Source: Gammaproteobacteria bacterium (GTDB lineage: Bacteria; Gemmatimonadota; Gemmatimonadetes; Longimicrobiales; Gaopeijiaceae). Taken from it: 64,000 bases of DNA. Below, one piece after another: positions 11,673 through 25,203 of the stretch. The number at the start of each line of letters is the position of its first letter. The first letter of the stretch is position 1. Both the position numbers and the translations under genes were made by a program. The notes beneath the pieces are model-generated. The model did not search any database. It had not been told where the DNA came from and worked only from the letters and a program-made list of their open reading frames with translations. The stretch spans positions 62,001-126,000 of the forward strand of contig JAPPHB010000130.1 of assembly GCA_028821195.1 (NCBI GenBank), in the 5' to 3' direction.

Positions 11673-12062
11673 TCACCCGTCGATGTGGGACTCGTAGTCC
11701 TCGGGGCTCATCAGGCCCTCGAGCGCGTCGTCGTCCTCCGCGCGCAGCTTGATCATCCAGCCGTCCCCGTAGGGATCGCCGTTGACCAGGGCCGGATCGA
11801 GGTCGATGGCTTCGTTGATTTCAACGACCTCGCCCGCGATCGGGCAGTAGAGGTCGCTGACCGCCTTCACCGCCTCGATGACGCCGAACACCTCCATACG
11901 GTCGAAGTGCGTGCCGACCCTGGGCAGTTCCACGTACACGATGTCGCCCAGTTCCCCCTGCGCGTAGTCGGTGATGCCGACGACGAAGACGCTCTCCTCG
12001 TCGGTTTCCCCCACATACTCGTGCTCCTCGGTGTAGTAGAGATGCTCGGGGATGTCGGACAT
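11673..12062 (-). CDS. gcvH: Glycine cleavage system H protein
   Basis: Lipoyl carrier of the glycine cleavage system, 129 residues. The lipoylated lysine is in [20 protein letters not shown], and DGWMIKL follows towards the C-terminus. The start is the ATG at 12062 ([17 protein letters not shown]), with GGAG six bases upstream; a start 15 bases earlier is less typical. It is the first gene of the minus-strand block gcvH-gcvP-UPF0173-lipM, and a good promoter lies about 50-75 bases upstream. The LipM-type enzyme downstream is its likely octanoylating partner. Confidence 0.97.
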   Translation of the reverse strand: MSDIPEHLYYTEEHEYVGETDEESVFVVGITDYAQGELGDIVYVELPRVGTHFDRMEVFGVIEAVKAVSDLYCPIAGEVVEINEAIDLDPALVNGDPYGDGWMIKLRAEDDDALEGLMSPEDYESHIDG

Positions 12063-12108
12063 GGCTGCTCCGGGCACAGGAGGAATCGAGGGTGGATTTC
12101 GGTTCGGG

Positions 12109-12138
12109 ACTATAGAAAGTGCGTTCCTTGCGCGTCAA
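12109..12138 (-). promoter_or_regulatory. Sigma-70-type promoter for the gcvH operon
   Basis: On the minus strand TTGACG (12138-12133) and TATAGT (12114-12109) are separated by 18 bases. Transcription would start near 12102, about 40 bases before the gcvH ATG. The rest of the roughly 270-base divergent gap to the acyl-CoA dehydrogenase shows no recognisable glycine riboswitch fold or second clear promoter. Confidence 0.7.
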
Positions 12139-12333
12139 CCCCGATACCCGCGTCCCGGCGGAGAAGCCGGATCGGGCCTCGGGCTCAGCGTTCCGCGCGG
12201 GAACGCCGGGCGCCCCCGGGGGGTTGTACGGCGCGCCGCGCGCGTGATGTTTCGCGGCACCGCCCCGGGGATCGGGACGCGGTCCATGGGTCGGTTCATT
12301 CTTCGGTTTCCAGCGCAGGAGACGGAGTTTCTC

Positions 12334-13515
12334 ATGCAGGCAGGCTTCCCGGACGGCATGCGCAGCCCGCTGACATCCCTTGGCGAGGAGGAACGTTTCT
12401 TTCAGCAGGCGGTGCGGGACTTCGCGCGGAGCGAGATCGCACCCAGGGTAGCCGCCATGGATGCAAAGGAGGCCATGGATCCGGCGCTGATCCGCAAGCT
12501 GTTCGAACTCGGCCTCATGGGGGTGGAGATTCCCGAACGCTTCGCGGGAGCGGGCAGCTCGTTCTTCGCGGCGGTGCTCGTCGTCGAGGAGCTCTCGGCC
12601 GTCGACCCCGCCGTGGCCGTGCTGGTGGACGTGCAGAACACCCTCGTCATCAACGCGCTCCTCCGCTACGGAACCGAGGAGCAGCAGCGCCGCCATCTGC
12701 CGCGCCTGGCTTCCGACACAGTCGGCGCCTACGCGCTTTCGGAGGCGGGCAGCGGGTCCGACGCCTTCGCCCTTCGATGCACCGCCGTGCGCGCGGGTGA
12801 CGACTGGATTCTGAACGGCCAGAAGCTATGGATCACCAACGGCGCCGAAGCTGGGCTCTACATCGTCTTCGCCAACGTCGATCCGGATTCGGGCTACCGC
12901 GGCATCACCGCCTTTCTGGTGGACAGGAACACCCCGGGTCTCTCCGTCGGCAGGAGGGAGCAGAAGCTGGGCATTCGGGCGTCGTCGACGACCGAGGTGG
13001 TGCTGGACGGTTGCCGGGTTCCCGGCGGGAATCTGCTGGGCGAGGTCGGTCTCGGGTACAGGATCGCGATCGCCACCCTCAACGAGGGGCGCATCGGCAT
13101 CGGAGCCCAGATGGTGGGGCTGGCGCAGGGCGCCCTCGACCACACGCTCCGCTATACCCGGCAGCGGGAGCAGTTCGGCCGCTCCGTCTCCGAGTTCCAG
13201 GGGGTTCAGTTTCAGCTCGCGCAGATGGCCACCGACGTGGAAGCTGCGCGCCTGCTGGTGTACAACGCGGCCCGCCTGCGCGACGGCGGGTTCCCCTACA
13301 TCCGCCAGGCGGCGATGGCCAAGCTCTTCGCATCGCAGGCGGCCCAGAGGGTGGCGTCGGAGTGCGTGGATCTGCACGGCGGATACGGCTTCACCAGCGA
13401 GTACCCGGTGGCGAAGCTCTATCGCGACGCCAAGATCGGAACCATTTACGAAGGGACGACCAACATGCAGCTTCAGACCATCGCGAAGCTGCTGCTGCGA
13501 GAGGCGGGGAACTGA
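12334..13515 (+). CDS. Acyl-CoA dehydrogenase
   Basis: FAD flavoprotein of 393 residues that introduces an alpha-beta double bond into acyl-CoA and passes electrons to ETF. The catalytic base is the Glu of IYEGTTNMQLQ, the position used in short- and branched-chain members. Signature stretches are AYALSEAGSGSDAFAL, WITNGAEAGLYIVFA, and YTRQREQFGRSVSEFQGVQF. The ATG at 12334 was chosen for its GGAG six bases upstream and its fit to the family length; a frame-open start at 12052 runs through non-coding sequence. ETF-quinone oxidoreductase, the next step in electron flow, is in this window at 40.5-42.1 kb. The acyl substrate cannot be read from sequence. Confidence 0.93.
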   Translation: MQAGFPDGMRSPLTSLGEEERFFQQAVRDFARSEIAPRVAAMDAKEAMDPALIRKLFELGLMGVEIPERFAGAGSSFFAAVLVVEELSAVDPAVAVLVDVQNTLVINALLRYGTEEQQRRHLPRLASDTVGAYALSEAGSGSDAFALRCTAVRAGDDWILNGQKLWITNGAEAGLYIVFANVDPDSGYRGITAFLVDRNTPGLSVGRREQKLGIRASSTTEVVLDGCRVPGGNLLGEVGLGYRIAIATLNEGRIGIGAQMVGLAQGALDHTLRYTRQREQFGRSVSEFQGVQFQLAQMATDVEAARLLVYNAARLRDGGFPYIRQAAMAKLFASQAAQRVASECVDLHGGYGFTSEYPVAKLYRDAKIGTIYEGTTNMQLQTIAKLLLREAGN

Positions 13516-13581
13516 CAGCGGGCGGATTCGTCCACGGGCTGCTACCTTCCAGAGGTCGACCCACGACATCGAGGCGAGAAC

Positions 13582-13815
13582 ATGTTCGGTCCAGACCTGG
13601 TCTTTGTGGCTCTGCCCCTGCTGCTGGGATTCAACGAGATCCTTCTGGCGCTGGGCCTCCTGGTCCTCTTCTTCGGAGGCCGCAAGATTCCCGAGTTCGC
13701 CCGCGGCGTGGGCACGGGCATCAAGAACTTCAAGCGCGGCCTGAAGGAAGGACAGGCGGATGAGCTGCCCCAGCTTCCCGAGGCGCCCGAGGAAGAGGTA
13801 GCTCGCGAGTCCTGA
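13582..13815 (+). CDS. tatA: Sec-independent protein translocase TatA-like subunit
   Basis: 77-residue membrane protein of the twin-arginine system. It has one N-terminal helix (EILLALGLLVLFFGG), a hinge, the amphipathic helix RKIPEFARGVGTGIKNFKRGL, and a short acidic tail. The FGGRKIPEFAR sequence fits TatA/TatE better than TatB. Its start has GAGGCGAGAAC upstream. tatB and tatC are not adjacent. Clients in this window could include ActB, which has a twin-arginine-like leader. Confidence 0.93.
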   Translation: MFGPDLVFVALPLLLGFNEILLALGLLVLFFGGRKIPEFARGVGTGIKNFKRGLKEGQADELPQLPEAPEEEVARES

Positions 13816-13862
13816 CCGCTCGTCGACTCGCGCGGATTCATCCACGACCGCTGACCCGCCCC

Positions 13863-14702
13863 ATGCAGGGAGATGTGCCCGCGGAGGCTTCTCCGCTCTC
13901 CAACGTGGTGGTCGTGCTGCACGAGCCGCAGAACCTGGTCAACATCGCGGGCACCGTGCGGGCCATGATGAACATGGGGCTCGACCGGCTGCGCTTGGTT
14001 CGTCCCGCCGAGTTCGACGCTTGGCGCATCACCGGGATCGCCCACCGTAGCGACCACCTGGTCGAGCGCGCCGAGATCCACGACACCCTGGCCGACGCGC
14101 TGGCCGACACCACCTTCGTGCTCGGCACCACGGCGCGCGCCCGCACCGCCCACCGCAACTACGGCCGGCCGCGCGACCTGGCGGCCCAGGTGGTCGCGCG
14201 CGCGTCCCGGGGCACCGTGGCGGTGCTCTTCGGCCGCGAGGACCGGGGGCTCTCCAACCAGGCGCTCGACCTGTGCAACCGGGTGGCCATCGTCCCCACG
14301 CTCCCCGATTACAAGAGCCTCAACCTGGCGCAGGCGGTGCTGATCCTGGCCTACGAGATCTTCCTGGCGGCGCACGACGCGGCGGAGCTGCCCCGGGGGC
14401 GGCGCGCGACCGAACCCGCCACCAGCGCCGAACTGGAGGAGACCTACGCGGTTCTCGAGCGCGGCCTCGACCGCATCGCCTTCTTCACCCGCCGCGCGCC
14501 CGAAGGGGTGATGCGCACGGTGCGCACGATCATCGCGCGCGCCGAGCCGGACACCCAGGAAGCGGGGATCCTGCGGGCCGTCGGGTACGAGATCAGGCGC
14601 TACGCCGAGCGCGCGGAAGGGTTGGCGGCCAGGCGCGAGGGGGCCGAATCCGGCGGCGAGCTAGAGGTGCCCACCGCGGCACCGTCGGAGCAGACCGACT
14701 GA
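13863..14702 (+). CDS. trmJ: SpoU/TrmH-family RNA methyltransferase (TrmJ-like)
   Basis: Knotted (SPOUT) methyltransferase of 279 residues, most like TrmJ, which 2'-O-methylates position 32 of tRNA with AdoMet. Motifs are VVLHEPQNLVNIAGTVRAM (motif 1), VAVLFGREDRGLSN (motif 2) and VPTLPDYKSLNLAQAVLILAYE (motif 3). The C-terminal extension of about 100 residues matches the TrmJ plan rather than TrmH or RlmB. It lies 47 bases after tatA and is followed by a hairpin that may end transcription. The exact tRNA target is inferred from family. Confidence 0.87.
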   Translation: MQGDVPAEASPLSNVVVVLHEPQNLVNIAGTVRAMMNMGLDRLRLVRPAEFDAWRITGIAHRSDHLVERAEIHDTLADALADTTFVLGTTARARTAHRNYGRPRDLAAQVVARASRGTVAVLFGREDRGLSNQALDLCNRVAIVPTLPDYKSLNLAQAVLILAYEIFLAAHDAAELPRGRRATEPATSAELEETYAVLERGLDRIAFFTRRAPEGVMRTVRTIIARAEPDTQEAGILRAVGYEIRRYAERAEGLAARREGAESGGELEVPTAAPSEQTD

Positions 14703-14719
14703 CGCGCCCTTCGCGCGAG

Positions 14720-14747
14720 TCGGGACCGCATCGGTCCCGATCTTCCA
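14720..14747 (+). terminator. Hairpin, probable terminator after trmJ
   Basis: Perfect 9-bp inverted repeat TCGGGACCG/CGGTCCCGA with a 3-base loop, 17 bases past the trmJ stop, followed by a pyrimidine-rich TCTTCCATTCC. The T run is weak. The rest of the 158-base gap to the GGDEF gene shows nothing else recognisable. Confidence 0.5.
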
Positions 14748-14860
14748 TTCCTGTCCGGCAGATGCGGCGCTAGCCTCACTGGGTCGCCCGTCCGCCCACA
14801 CCCGGTGCGGGATCACGCCCCTGGGACATCGCCCGGAGTCCGACGCATGAAGACGGACGC

Positions 14861-15592
14861 TTGACGAAGAGGCCAGCCCGGGTTCGCCGCCGGCCCCGGG
14901 GAACGAGCGGTGGCATGCGCTGCCTTCTCGACGCACGCTACGTGCGCGAGTTGGAGTTGAAGTTGCGCCGGATCCAACGGAGTGCAGCTGCCAATCGGCG
15001 CTTGGCTCTTACCGATCGGCTGACCGGGCTTCCCAATCGCCGCCATCTGGAGCTCCATCTGGATCGCGTCCTGGTCCACGGTGCCCTGCGTCCCCTCTCG
15101 CTGGTTCTCTTCGACGTGGACGACTTCAAGCGCTTCAACGACCGACACGGGTACCCTGCGGGCGACCGGGTGCTGGCTGCGGTGGCGACCGTGTTTGGGA
15201 AGGCCTCGGCGAACGCATTTGCGGCGCGGCTGGGCGGCGACGAGTTCGTCGTAATCTTCGGGCACATGAGCGCCGGCCGGGTTCGCTCGGCCGCTGACCG
15301 CCTGGCTCGGGCGGTCGCGCGGCATCCGTTGCTCTCCCCGCACGGTGTCACGGTCAGCTTCGGTCTCACCGCCCTGTATCGCTGGCAGGACGCCCTGGCG
15401 GCAGCGGACCGGGATCTCCGCCGCCGTCGCGCGGCCGCCCGACCGCTCCCGGCGGACCGGGGCTTTCGGTACCTTTGGGCGCAAGTGCTCGGCGTGCACG
15501 GGCTTCCCCGCGCGCCGCAGAGCATCGGGTCCCCGCCGCCCCCCGATCTCCGCCATGAACGCACCCCGTCCGACGCCCATCGAACTCGCTGA
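14861..15592 (+). CDS. GGDEF-domain protein, probable diguanylate cyclase
   Basis: Cytoplasmic protein of up to 243 residues with an intact active site, RLGGDEFVVIF, and the metal/GTP-binding stretch LFDVDDFKRFNDRHGYPAGD. It should make c-di-GMP from two GTP. No RxxD inhibitory site precedes GGDEF and no sensor domain is present; only a short helical N-terminus (YVRELELKLRRIQRSAA) precedes the catalytic domain. The start is uncertain: TTG at 14861 or ATG at 14915. The 3' end overlaps hisN by 38 bases in another frame, and the last 40 or so residues look unconserved. Confidence 0.82.
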   Translation: MTKRPARVRRRPRGTSGGMRCLLDARYVRELELKLRRIQRSAAANRRLALTDRLTGLPNRRHLELHLDRVLVHGALRPLSLVLFDVDDFKRFNDRHGYPAGDRVLAAVATVFGKASANAFAARLGGDEFVVIFGHMSAGRVRSAADRLARAVARHPLLSPHGVTVSFGLTALYRWQDALAAADRDLRRRRAAARPLPADRGFRYLWAQVLGVHGLPRAPQSIGSPPPPDLRHERTPSDAHRTR

Positions 15593-16355
15593 CCTGGCGT
15601 GCACGGCCGAAGAGCTCGCGCGCGCCGCCGGGAAGGTCGCCCTGGGCTATTTCGGCGCCCGGATCGAGGTCGAAACCAAGGCGGACGACACCCCGGTGAC
15701 CGTCGCAGACCGGGAAGCCGAGAGTCTCCTGCGCGCGGAGATCCGGCGGCGCTACCCGGATCACGGCATCGTCGGCGAGGAGCACGGCGAGGTGCTTCCC
15801 GGAGCTCCCGTGCGCTGGATCCTCGACCCGATCGACGGGACGAAGTCGTTCGTTCAAGGGGTTCCGCTGTGGGGCGTCCTGATCGGCATCGAGGTGGAGG
15901 GCGAGCCCGTGGCAGGGGTTGTCCACCTGCCTGCGCTCGGAGAGACGGTCACGGCGGCCAAGGGCCTGGGGTGCCGCTGGAACGGGCGGCCGTGCACGGT
16001 CTCCCCGGAGACCCGGCTGGAGCGGAGCCTCGTGCTGACCTCGGACGAGAGCGCCTTTCACGGCCACCCCGGCGAAGCCGGCTGGAGAGCCCTCGCCGCC
16101 GCCGCCCGCATGACGCGCAGCTGGGGCGACTGCTACGGCCACGTGCTGGTGGCCACAGGCCGCGCTCAGGTCATGGTCGATCCGGTGCTCGCCGCCTGGG
16201 ACGCCGCACCCCTGCTGACGATCCTCACCGAAGCGGGCGGCTGCTTCACGGACGTTTCGGGCGAGCCCACCATCCACGGCGGTTCGGGAGTCTCCAGCAA
16301 TCCCGCGCTCCACCCGCAGGTGCTGAAGTTGCTGGCCGGGGACCCCTACCCCTAG
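15555..16355 (+). CDS. hisN: Inositol-monophosphatase-family phosphatase, histidinol-phosphatase-like
   Basis: Mg-dependent phosphatase of 266 residues. Metal sites are GEEHGE, LDPIDGTKSF and AAWDAAPL. The sequence FVQGVPLWGVLIGI plus SWGDCYGHVLVATGRAQ resembles the HisN branch, which dephosphorylates L-histidinol phosphate, more than true inositol phosphatases. The ATG at 15555 (MNAPRPTPIELADLACTAEE) lies inside the end of the GGDEF gene. No other his gene is in the window, so the substrate stays provisional. It converges on the propeller gene with a 36-base gap. Confidence 0.85.
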   Translation: MNAPRPTPIELADLACTAEELARAAGKVALGYFGARIEVETKADDTPVTVADREAESLLRAEIRRRYPDHGIVGEEHGEVLPGAPVRWILDPIDGTKSFVQGVPLWGVLIGIEVEGEPVAGVVHLPALGETVTAAKGLGCRWNGRPCTVSPETRLERSLVLTSDESAFHGHPGEAGWRALAAAARMTRSWGDCYGHVLVATGRAQVMVDPVLAAWDAAPLLTILTEAGGCFTDVSGEPTIHGGSGVSSNPALHPQVLKLLAGDPYP

Positions 16356-16391
16356 CCCAGACGCGCGCCCACTGCCGCTACGTCGGCCTCT

Positions 16392-17621
16392 TCAGAAGCT
16401 CCCTTCGCTCCTGCGTGCCCGCTGGAGTGACAGGGTTGCCTCTCCGAAGTCGTCCGACCGAAGCGCCACGAAGGTGGAATCGGACACGAACGCAATCGGA
16501 GACCCGGGCGCGTCGAACGTGCCCTCGTACCTTCCGGAGGCGTCGAAGACGTCCACGACGTGAGCGGTGAACCCATCCAGGGTGCGGGTGACCCAGAGCC
16601 GTCCTCCCGGGACGGATGTCACCCTCAGGACAGGCGAGATGCGCTCCTGGTAGCCGAGCGCGCTCACGATGTCCTCCGCCTCCAGCCCGGTCCGCCGCAT
16701 GATGGCGCCATAGGGCCCCGGACCCGACTCGATGCTCCTGACGGCCATCTCGTCCGTCACCTCGATTGGATCCACAGGCCGCCTGAAACTCAGCACCAGC
16801 GAACCGCCGACGCTCTTGTCGATACGGTAGTCGGGTCCGCTGAGAAAGAAGATGGAGTCGCTCCGGTTCGTCCAGACGATCATGGGGGAGAACGGCTTCG
16901 AGGCCGGCATGGACCCGCCACTCAGCTCCAGCGGGACCATCTCCTCGGTGGCTTCCTGCAGCGTCGTGGCGTCTCCGTCGCTGTGGACGACCAATTGCCG
17001 CCTGATCGCCATTTCCACCGCCGTGTACGTCACCGCTGCGGACCAGTCGGTTCCCACCGCGAGGCGGAAGCCTCCGTAGTCCAGACCCGGACGCTCTTCG
17101 CCGAGGTAGTCTCCACCGCTCGACCAGCGACTGAGGATGCGGCGACGGCTGTCCCACACAACAAGCGATCCCGAGGGATCCACCGCCCCCGCGACGGGAT
17201 TGCGAAACTCTCCGGGTCCGTCCCCCGAGCGTCCCAGGGCGCCCGCATACCCTCCCGAGGCGTCGAACACGACGACCCGGTCATTGGGTTGATCGGTCAC
17301 GTAGATCCGGCCGGTCGCCTCATCGGTCGTGACACCCCAGGGAACGACCGTGAGCGCGCTGTCGGGAGGTATGAGATCGGCTATCGGCGTGACTTCGACA
17401 CCCAGCGGCCTGTCGGGCTCCGGATTCTCGATGATGGTCACGCCGGCGGAGTCGTAGACGACCGATGTGCCGACGTTACGCTCCCCGGTTGCGCACGACG
17501 CTGCGGCCACCACCGCCAACGCAACCGCAATCTTCGCTCCTGCGGCAGAGTTGGAGCTTTCCTGCGGCCTGAGCGGAAGGGTGCCCCAACGGCCATCGGA
17601 ACCAAACGAAGTGCACTTCAT
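16392..17621 (-). CDS. 6-bladed beta-propeller lipoprotein
   Basis: 409-residue secreted protein with a lipobox (LAVVAAASC, Cys at about 43) and NHL/6-bladed-propeller-like repeats. Typical blade sequences are GRIYVTDQPNDRVVVFDASG, GRSGDGPGEFRNPVAGAV and GRLWVTRTLDGFTAHVVDVFD. It begins like its paralogue at 39.2-40.4 kb (YDSAGVTIIEN here, VDSAGVRIVES there). The start has GAGGCG just upstream. It lies 31 bases after actF on the same strand and may be the last gene of that transcript, although no link to complex III is known. Ligand and role are unknown. Confidence 0.82.
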   Translation of the reverse strand: MKCTSFGSDGRWGTLPLRPQESSNSAAGAKIAVALAVVAAASCATGERNVGTSVVYDSAGVTIIENPEPDRPLGVEVTPIADLIPPDSALTVVPWGVTTDEATGRIYVTDQPNDRVVVFDASGGYAGALGRSGDGPGEFRNPVAGAVDPSGSLVVWDSRRRILSRWSSGGDYLGEERPGLDYGGFRLAVGTDWSAAVTYTAVEMAIRRQLVVHSDGDATTLQEATEEMVPLELSGGSMPASKPFSPMIVWTNRSDSIFFLSGPDYRIDKSVGGSLVLSFRRPVDPIEVTDEMAVRSIESGPGPYGAIMRRTGLEAEDIVSALGYQERISPVLRVTSVPGGRLWVTRTLDGFTAHVVDVFDASGRYEGTFDAPGSPIAFVSDSTFVALRSDDFGEATLSLQRARRSEGSF

Positions 17622-17652
17622 CGCCTCGAAAACACCTCCGGAGGCGGGTCGG

Positions 17653-18951
17653 CTAACGGACGCCGGCTTCCTCCCGGGTCACCTCCAGATCCACCATCTC
17701 CAGCTGCTCCGGCGGCTGCCAGACCTGCAACACCGGGAAGGTGCTCAGGAACCAGCGCACGCTCCAGAGCAGCGGTCCCAGGAAGACCAGCGTCACCAGT
17801 CCCTCCCAGAGCCCGATGGTCGGCCCCTCGAGCCGCAGCGAGGGCGCGATCAGCAGGTGGTGCTCAAGCCAGAGCCCCGCCAGGATGACGCAGACAAAGC
17901 TGGCGAGGATCACGGGGTTCATCTTGGGCCGGCGCCCGATGAGTCCCGCGAAGGGAATAACGAAGCACATCAGAACCAGGGCGAGCGAGAACGCTCCCCA
18001 GGTCTCGCCGGTCCGGTGTACGACCCACGCCTGTTCCCACGGCAGCTTGCCGTACCAGATGACGATGTACTGCGCGAAGAAGATGTAGGTCCAGAACACG
18101 CAGAAGGCGAAGGTCAGCTTGCCCAGGTCGTGCATCTGCTGGAGGCCCATCAGCCGGTTCAGATCCGCGTGGCGGCGCTTCAGCAGCACGACGATCAGGG
18201 CGGTGGAGGCGATGCCGCCCCAGAAGCCGCCCATGAAGTACCAGGCTCCGAAGATGGTGGAGAACCAGTGGGGCTCGAGCGACATGGCGAAGTCGTAGAC
18301 CACCATGCTCATCACGGCGGCGTAGACCAGGATGAAGGCGGGGGCCACCCGGCCCATGCGGCGGGCGCTCGCGGTTTCCTCGGCTTCCTGCCCCATCCAG
18401 TCCGACGTAAGGCTCGCACGCCAGCGTTCCCGGCCCGCATCACCGCCGCGCTCGACCAGCCCCATGTCCGGACGCACGGCCTGATACGCCAGGTACAGGC
18501 TCAGCCCGATCAGCAGCAGCAGCCCGGCCACGTTGCGCGCGACCAGGAACGGGATGTTCAGGTACGCGGCCTTCGCCTGCACGATGGGATCCGACTCCAT
18601 CGCCTCGATCCACGGGAAGTACGATTCCCGGAGACCCAGCATGGGCAGGAAGAGGATGAACGCGATCGGCAGGTAGGCGGCGAAGGCGAGGCTCACGCGG
18701 CGCACCGACCAGTTCCACTTGGCCTTCACGATGGTGGTCACCGCGCACAGGAGCATCGCGCCCTCGGCGACGGCGAAGAAGAAGAGCCAGTTGGCCGAGT
18801 AGGCCTGCTCGGCGCGCGCGGGATCGGCGGCGCGGAGCACGAAGAGCGAGATCACGCCGACCAGGAAGAGGGCCCCGCAGAACATCGAGAAGCCCCGGGA
18901 GCGCTCCAGATGGCGAACCGGGATGTCGGCCGGGACGTGGATGTGGGCCAT
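17653..18951 (-). CDS. actF: Alternative complex III membrane subunit ActF
   Basis: Integral membrane subunit of 432 residues with about ten hydrophobic segments, related to the C-terminal half of the NrfD-like fold. Recognisable stretches are SANWLFFFAVAEGAMLL, YDFAMSLEPHWFSTIFGAWY and FWTYIFFAQYIVIWYGKLP. Alternative complex III oxidises menaquinol or ubiquinol and reduces cytochrome c or a copper protein. actF is the last of six act genes, beginning 4 bases after actE. Confidence 0.95.
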   Translation of the reverse strand: MAHIHVPADIPVRHLERSRGFSMFCGALFLVGVISLFVLRAADPARAEQAYSANWLFFFAVAEGAMLLCAVTTIVKAKWNWSVRRVSLAFAAYLPIAFILFLPMLGLRESYFPWIEAMESDPIVQAKAAYLNIPFLVARNVAGLLLLIGLSLYLAYQAVRPDMGLVERGGDAGRERWRASLTSDWMGQEAEETASARRMGRVAPAFILVYAAVMSMVVYDFAMSLEPHWFSTIFGAWYFMGGFWGGIASTALIVVLLKRRHADLNRLMGLQQMHDLGKLTFAFCVFWTYIFFAQYIVIWYGKLPWEQAWVVHRTGETWGAFSLALVLMCFVIPFAGLIGRRPKMNPVILASFVCVILAGLWLEHHLLIAPSLRLEGPTIGLWEGLVTLVFLGPLLWSVRWFLSTFPVLQVWQPPEQLEMVDLEVTREEAGVR

Positions 18952-18955
18952 GCCG

Positions 18956-19591
18956 CTACTCCCCCGGGGGCGGGTTGCCCGCCTGCGCCTGCAGCTGGCG
19001 AATGTGGTTGACGATGTGCCAGCGGTCGAAGTGCGGAATCTGGTGTCCGTAGGCCGGCATCAGTCCGCGCCCGACGCGAATGACGCCGTACATGTAGCCA
19101 TCGGGCCGGACGGCGGTGGCCGCGCTCGACAGGTTGAACAGGGGGACCATGGGATGCAGCGGGGCGAGGGCGGCGTTCGCGCCCACCCCGTCCGCGCTGT
19201 GGCACGGAACGCAGAAGCGATTGTAGAGCCGCTCGCCGCGCGCCAGCGACTCGGCGGTGGCTTCGACCGGGTTGACCATCTCCATGACCACAGGAGCTTC
19301 GCCCGCCACCTCTGTCATCGTGAAGAACGGCGGCATCTCAGCCGACGGGTCCGCCTGCCCCACCGAGACCTGGTCCGGGCCGGCGGAGAAGTTGCCGGCC
19401 GAGAAAGGCACCGAACCCTCAGGTGGCAGCAGCGTGTTCTCGTAGGGGTCGAACGAGCGCTGGTCGCGCATGCTGCGCCCGAAGATCTGCACCATGAGAT
19501 CGTCGAAGGGCGAGCACGCGCTCACGAGCCCGGCCAGCAGGGCGGCCGCGACGAAGCGGACGGGGGTGCGCGAACGAGGTTGGTCAGCCAT
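18956..19591 (-). CDS. actE: Alternative complex III cytochrome c subunit ActE
   Basis: Monoheme c-type cytochrome of 211 residues anchored as a lipoprotein (lipobox LAGLVSAC). One heme site is seen (RFCVPCHSADGVG), with a possible distal Met in GLMPAYGHQI. The ATG at 19591 (MADQPRSRTPVR) overlaps the end of actD by 8 bases; a start 45 bases further up was rejected. It is the likely electron exit or entry cytochrome of the complex. Confidence 0.94.
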   Translation of the reverse strand: MADQPRSRTPVRFVAAALLAGLVSACSPFDDLMVQIFGRSMRDQRSFDPYENTLLPPEGSVPFSAGNFSAGPDQVSVGQADPSAEMPPFFTMTEVAGEAPVVMEMVNPVEATAESLARGERLYNRFCVPCHSADGVGANAALAPLHPMVPLFNLSSAATAVRPDGYMYGVIRVGRGLMPAYGHQIPHFDRWHIVNHIRQLQAQAGNPPPGE

Positions 19592-20104
19592 GGGACGGGG
19601 CGGGTTCTTCCGTGAGTTCGGCCGGGTCGCTGCCACTGAGGATCCGGCGGGCTTCCTCGATGCGGTCGGCGGGCGCGCTCACGTGGATTCCGAAGCGTCC
19701 GCCGCTGAAGCCGGGATCGTAGACCACGGGCGGGCGCAGCCGGGGGAGCTTCGCGTTGATGAAGACGCCGATGACCGTGGCGAGCGCACCGAACAGCACC
19801 GCCAGCTCGAAGGCGATGATGAAGTATGCCGGGATCGACACGATGGGCTTGCCGCCCGTCACCAGCGGCCAGTCCATCGATGTCCACGTGGTGAACGCAA
19901 ACCCGGTCGCGGCACCGGTCAGCCCTCCCACCAGCGCGAACACGCGCACGGGACTCTGGTCGTACCCCAGCGCTTCCTCCAGATGATGCTCGGGAAGCGG
20001 GGAATAGGCGATGATCTTGCTGAATCCCGACTTGCGCAGCGCCTTGACGGCGTCCACCGCCCCGTCGAGGTAGTCGAACGAAGCCAGCAGGCCGGCTTGC
20101 GCGC

Positions 20105-20108
<4 letters not shown>
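19584..20108 (-). CDS. actD: Alternative complex III subunit ActD (DUF3341)
   Basis: 174-residue membrane subunit with a cytoplasmic N-terminus (LLASFDYLDGAVDAVKALRKSG), two central membrane helices (ALVGGLTGAATGFAFTTW and IIAFELAVLFGALATVIGV) and a C-terminal soluble stretch (GGRFGIHVSAPADRIEEAR). It has no cofactor motif. Start and stop overlap both neighbours: ATGA with actC and 8 bases with actE, so the genes are tightly coupled. Confidence 0.95.
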
Positions 20109-21481
<1,373 letters not shown>

Positions 21482-21533
21482 CCTTCTCCTGGGCGCGTGT
21501 TCGCCGGCCAGCGGGCCGGAGGGCGCCCTGCTT

Positions 21534-24617
<3,084 letters not shown>

Positions 24618-24630
24618 GACTCGCGCTCGC

Positions 24631-25203
24631 TCAGTAGTGACATACCGCGCAGTCGCGGGAGACGTCCCGCTCCACATGGCACTGCACGCACCATCCCATG
24701 GAGAGCGGCTGGTTCACCGCCTCGATGACCGCCATTTCCTGCACCGGGCCGTGGCACTCCTGGCACTGGACCAGGGGTTGGCCGGACTCGTCGGGCGCGA
24801 CGTGCCGCATGTGCGGGAAGCGCACGTGGTCGGAGACCTTGTAGATGCGCACCCACGGAATCGCTTCCTGGCGCTGGGCATAGTCGCGCACCTTGGCCAC
24901 TTCCTCCGGATTGTTGCGGCCCTGGACCACCAGGTGGCACCCCTGGCAGGTGGCAACCGGGGGGATGCCCGCGTCGACCGAACGCTCGGCGGAGAAGTGG
25001 CAATACTGACAGTCGATGCCGAACTCGCCGGCGTGAATGTCGTGCGGGAAGGCGATGGGCTGCGCCCGCGGATCCTGTTCCACAGCCGCCGTCTCGGCGG
25101 CCGCATCGGGGCTCTCCTGGGGGGTGTCGCCCTCCTGAACGAAGGCGAGGGCGCCGAGCGTCGCGACGACTCCGGCCAGAGCGGCAGTCCGCTGTCCCTT
25201 CAT
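24631..25203 (-). CDS. actA: Alternative complex III pentaheme cytochrome c subunit ActA
   Basis: 190-residue multiheme cytochrome with a single N-terminal membrane/signal segment (TAALAGVVATLGALAF). Five CxxCH sites are seen: CQYCH, CQGCH, CQECH, CVQCH and CAVCH, the usual count for ActA. The start is the ATG at 25203 (MKGQRTAALAG). It is the first gene of the actABCDEF operon, so the promoter should lie in the gap upstream. Confidence 0.95.
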   Translation of the reverse strand: MKGQRTAALAGVVATLGALAFVQEGDTPQESPDAAAETAAVEQDPRAQPIAFPHDIHAGEFGIDCQYCHFSAERSVDAGIPPVATCQGCHLVVQGRNNPEEVAKVRDYAQRQEAIPWVRIYKVSDHVRFPHMRHVAPDESGQPLVQCQECHGPVQEMAVIEAVNQPLSMGWCVQCHVERDVSRDCAVCHY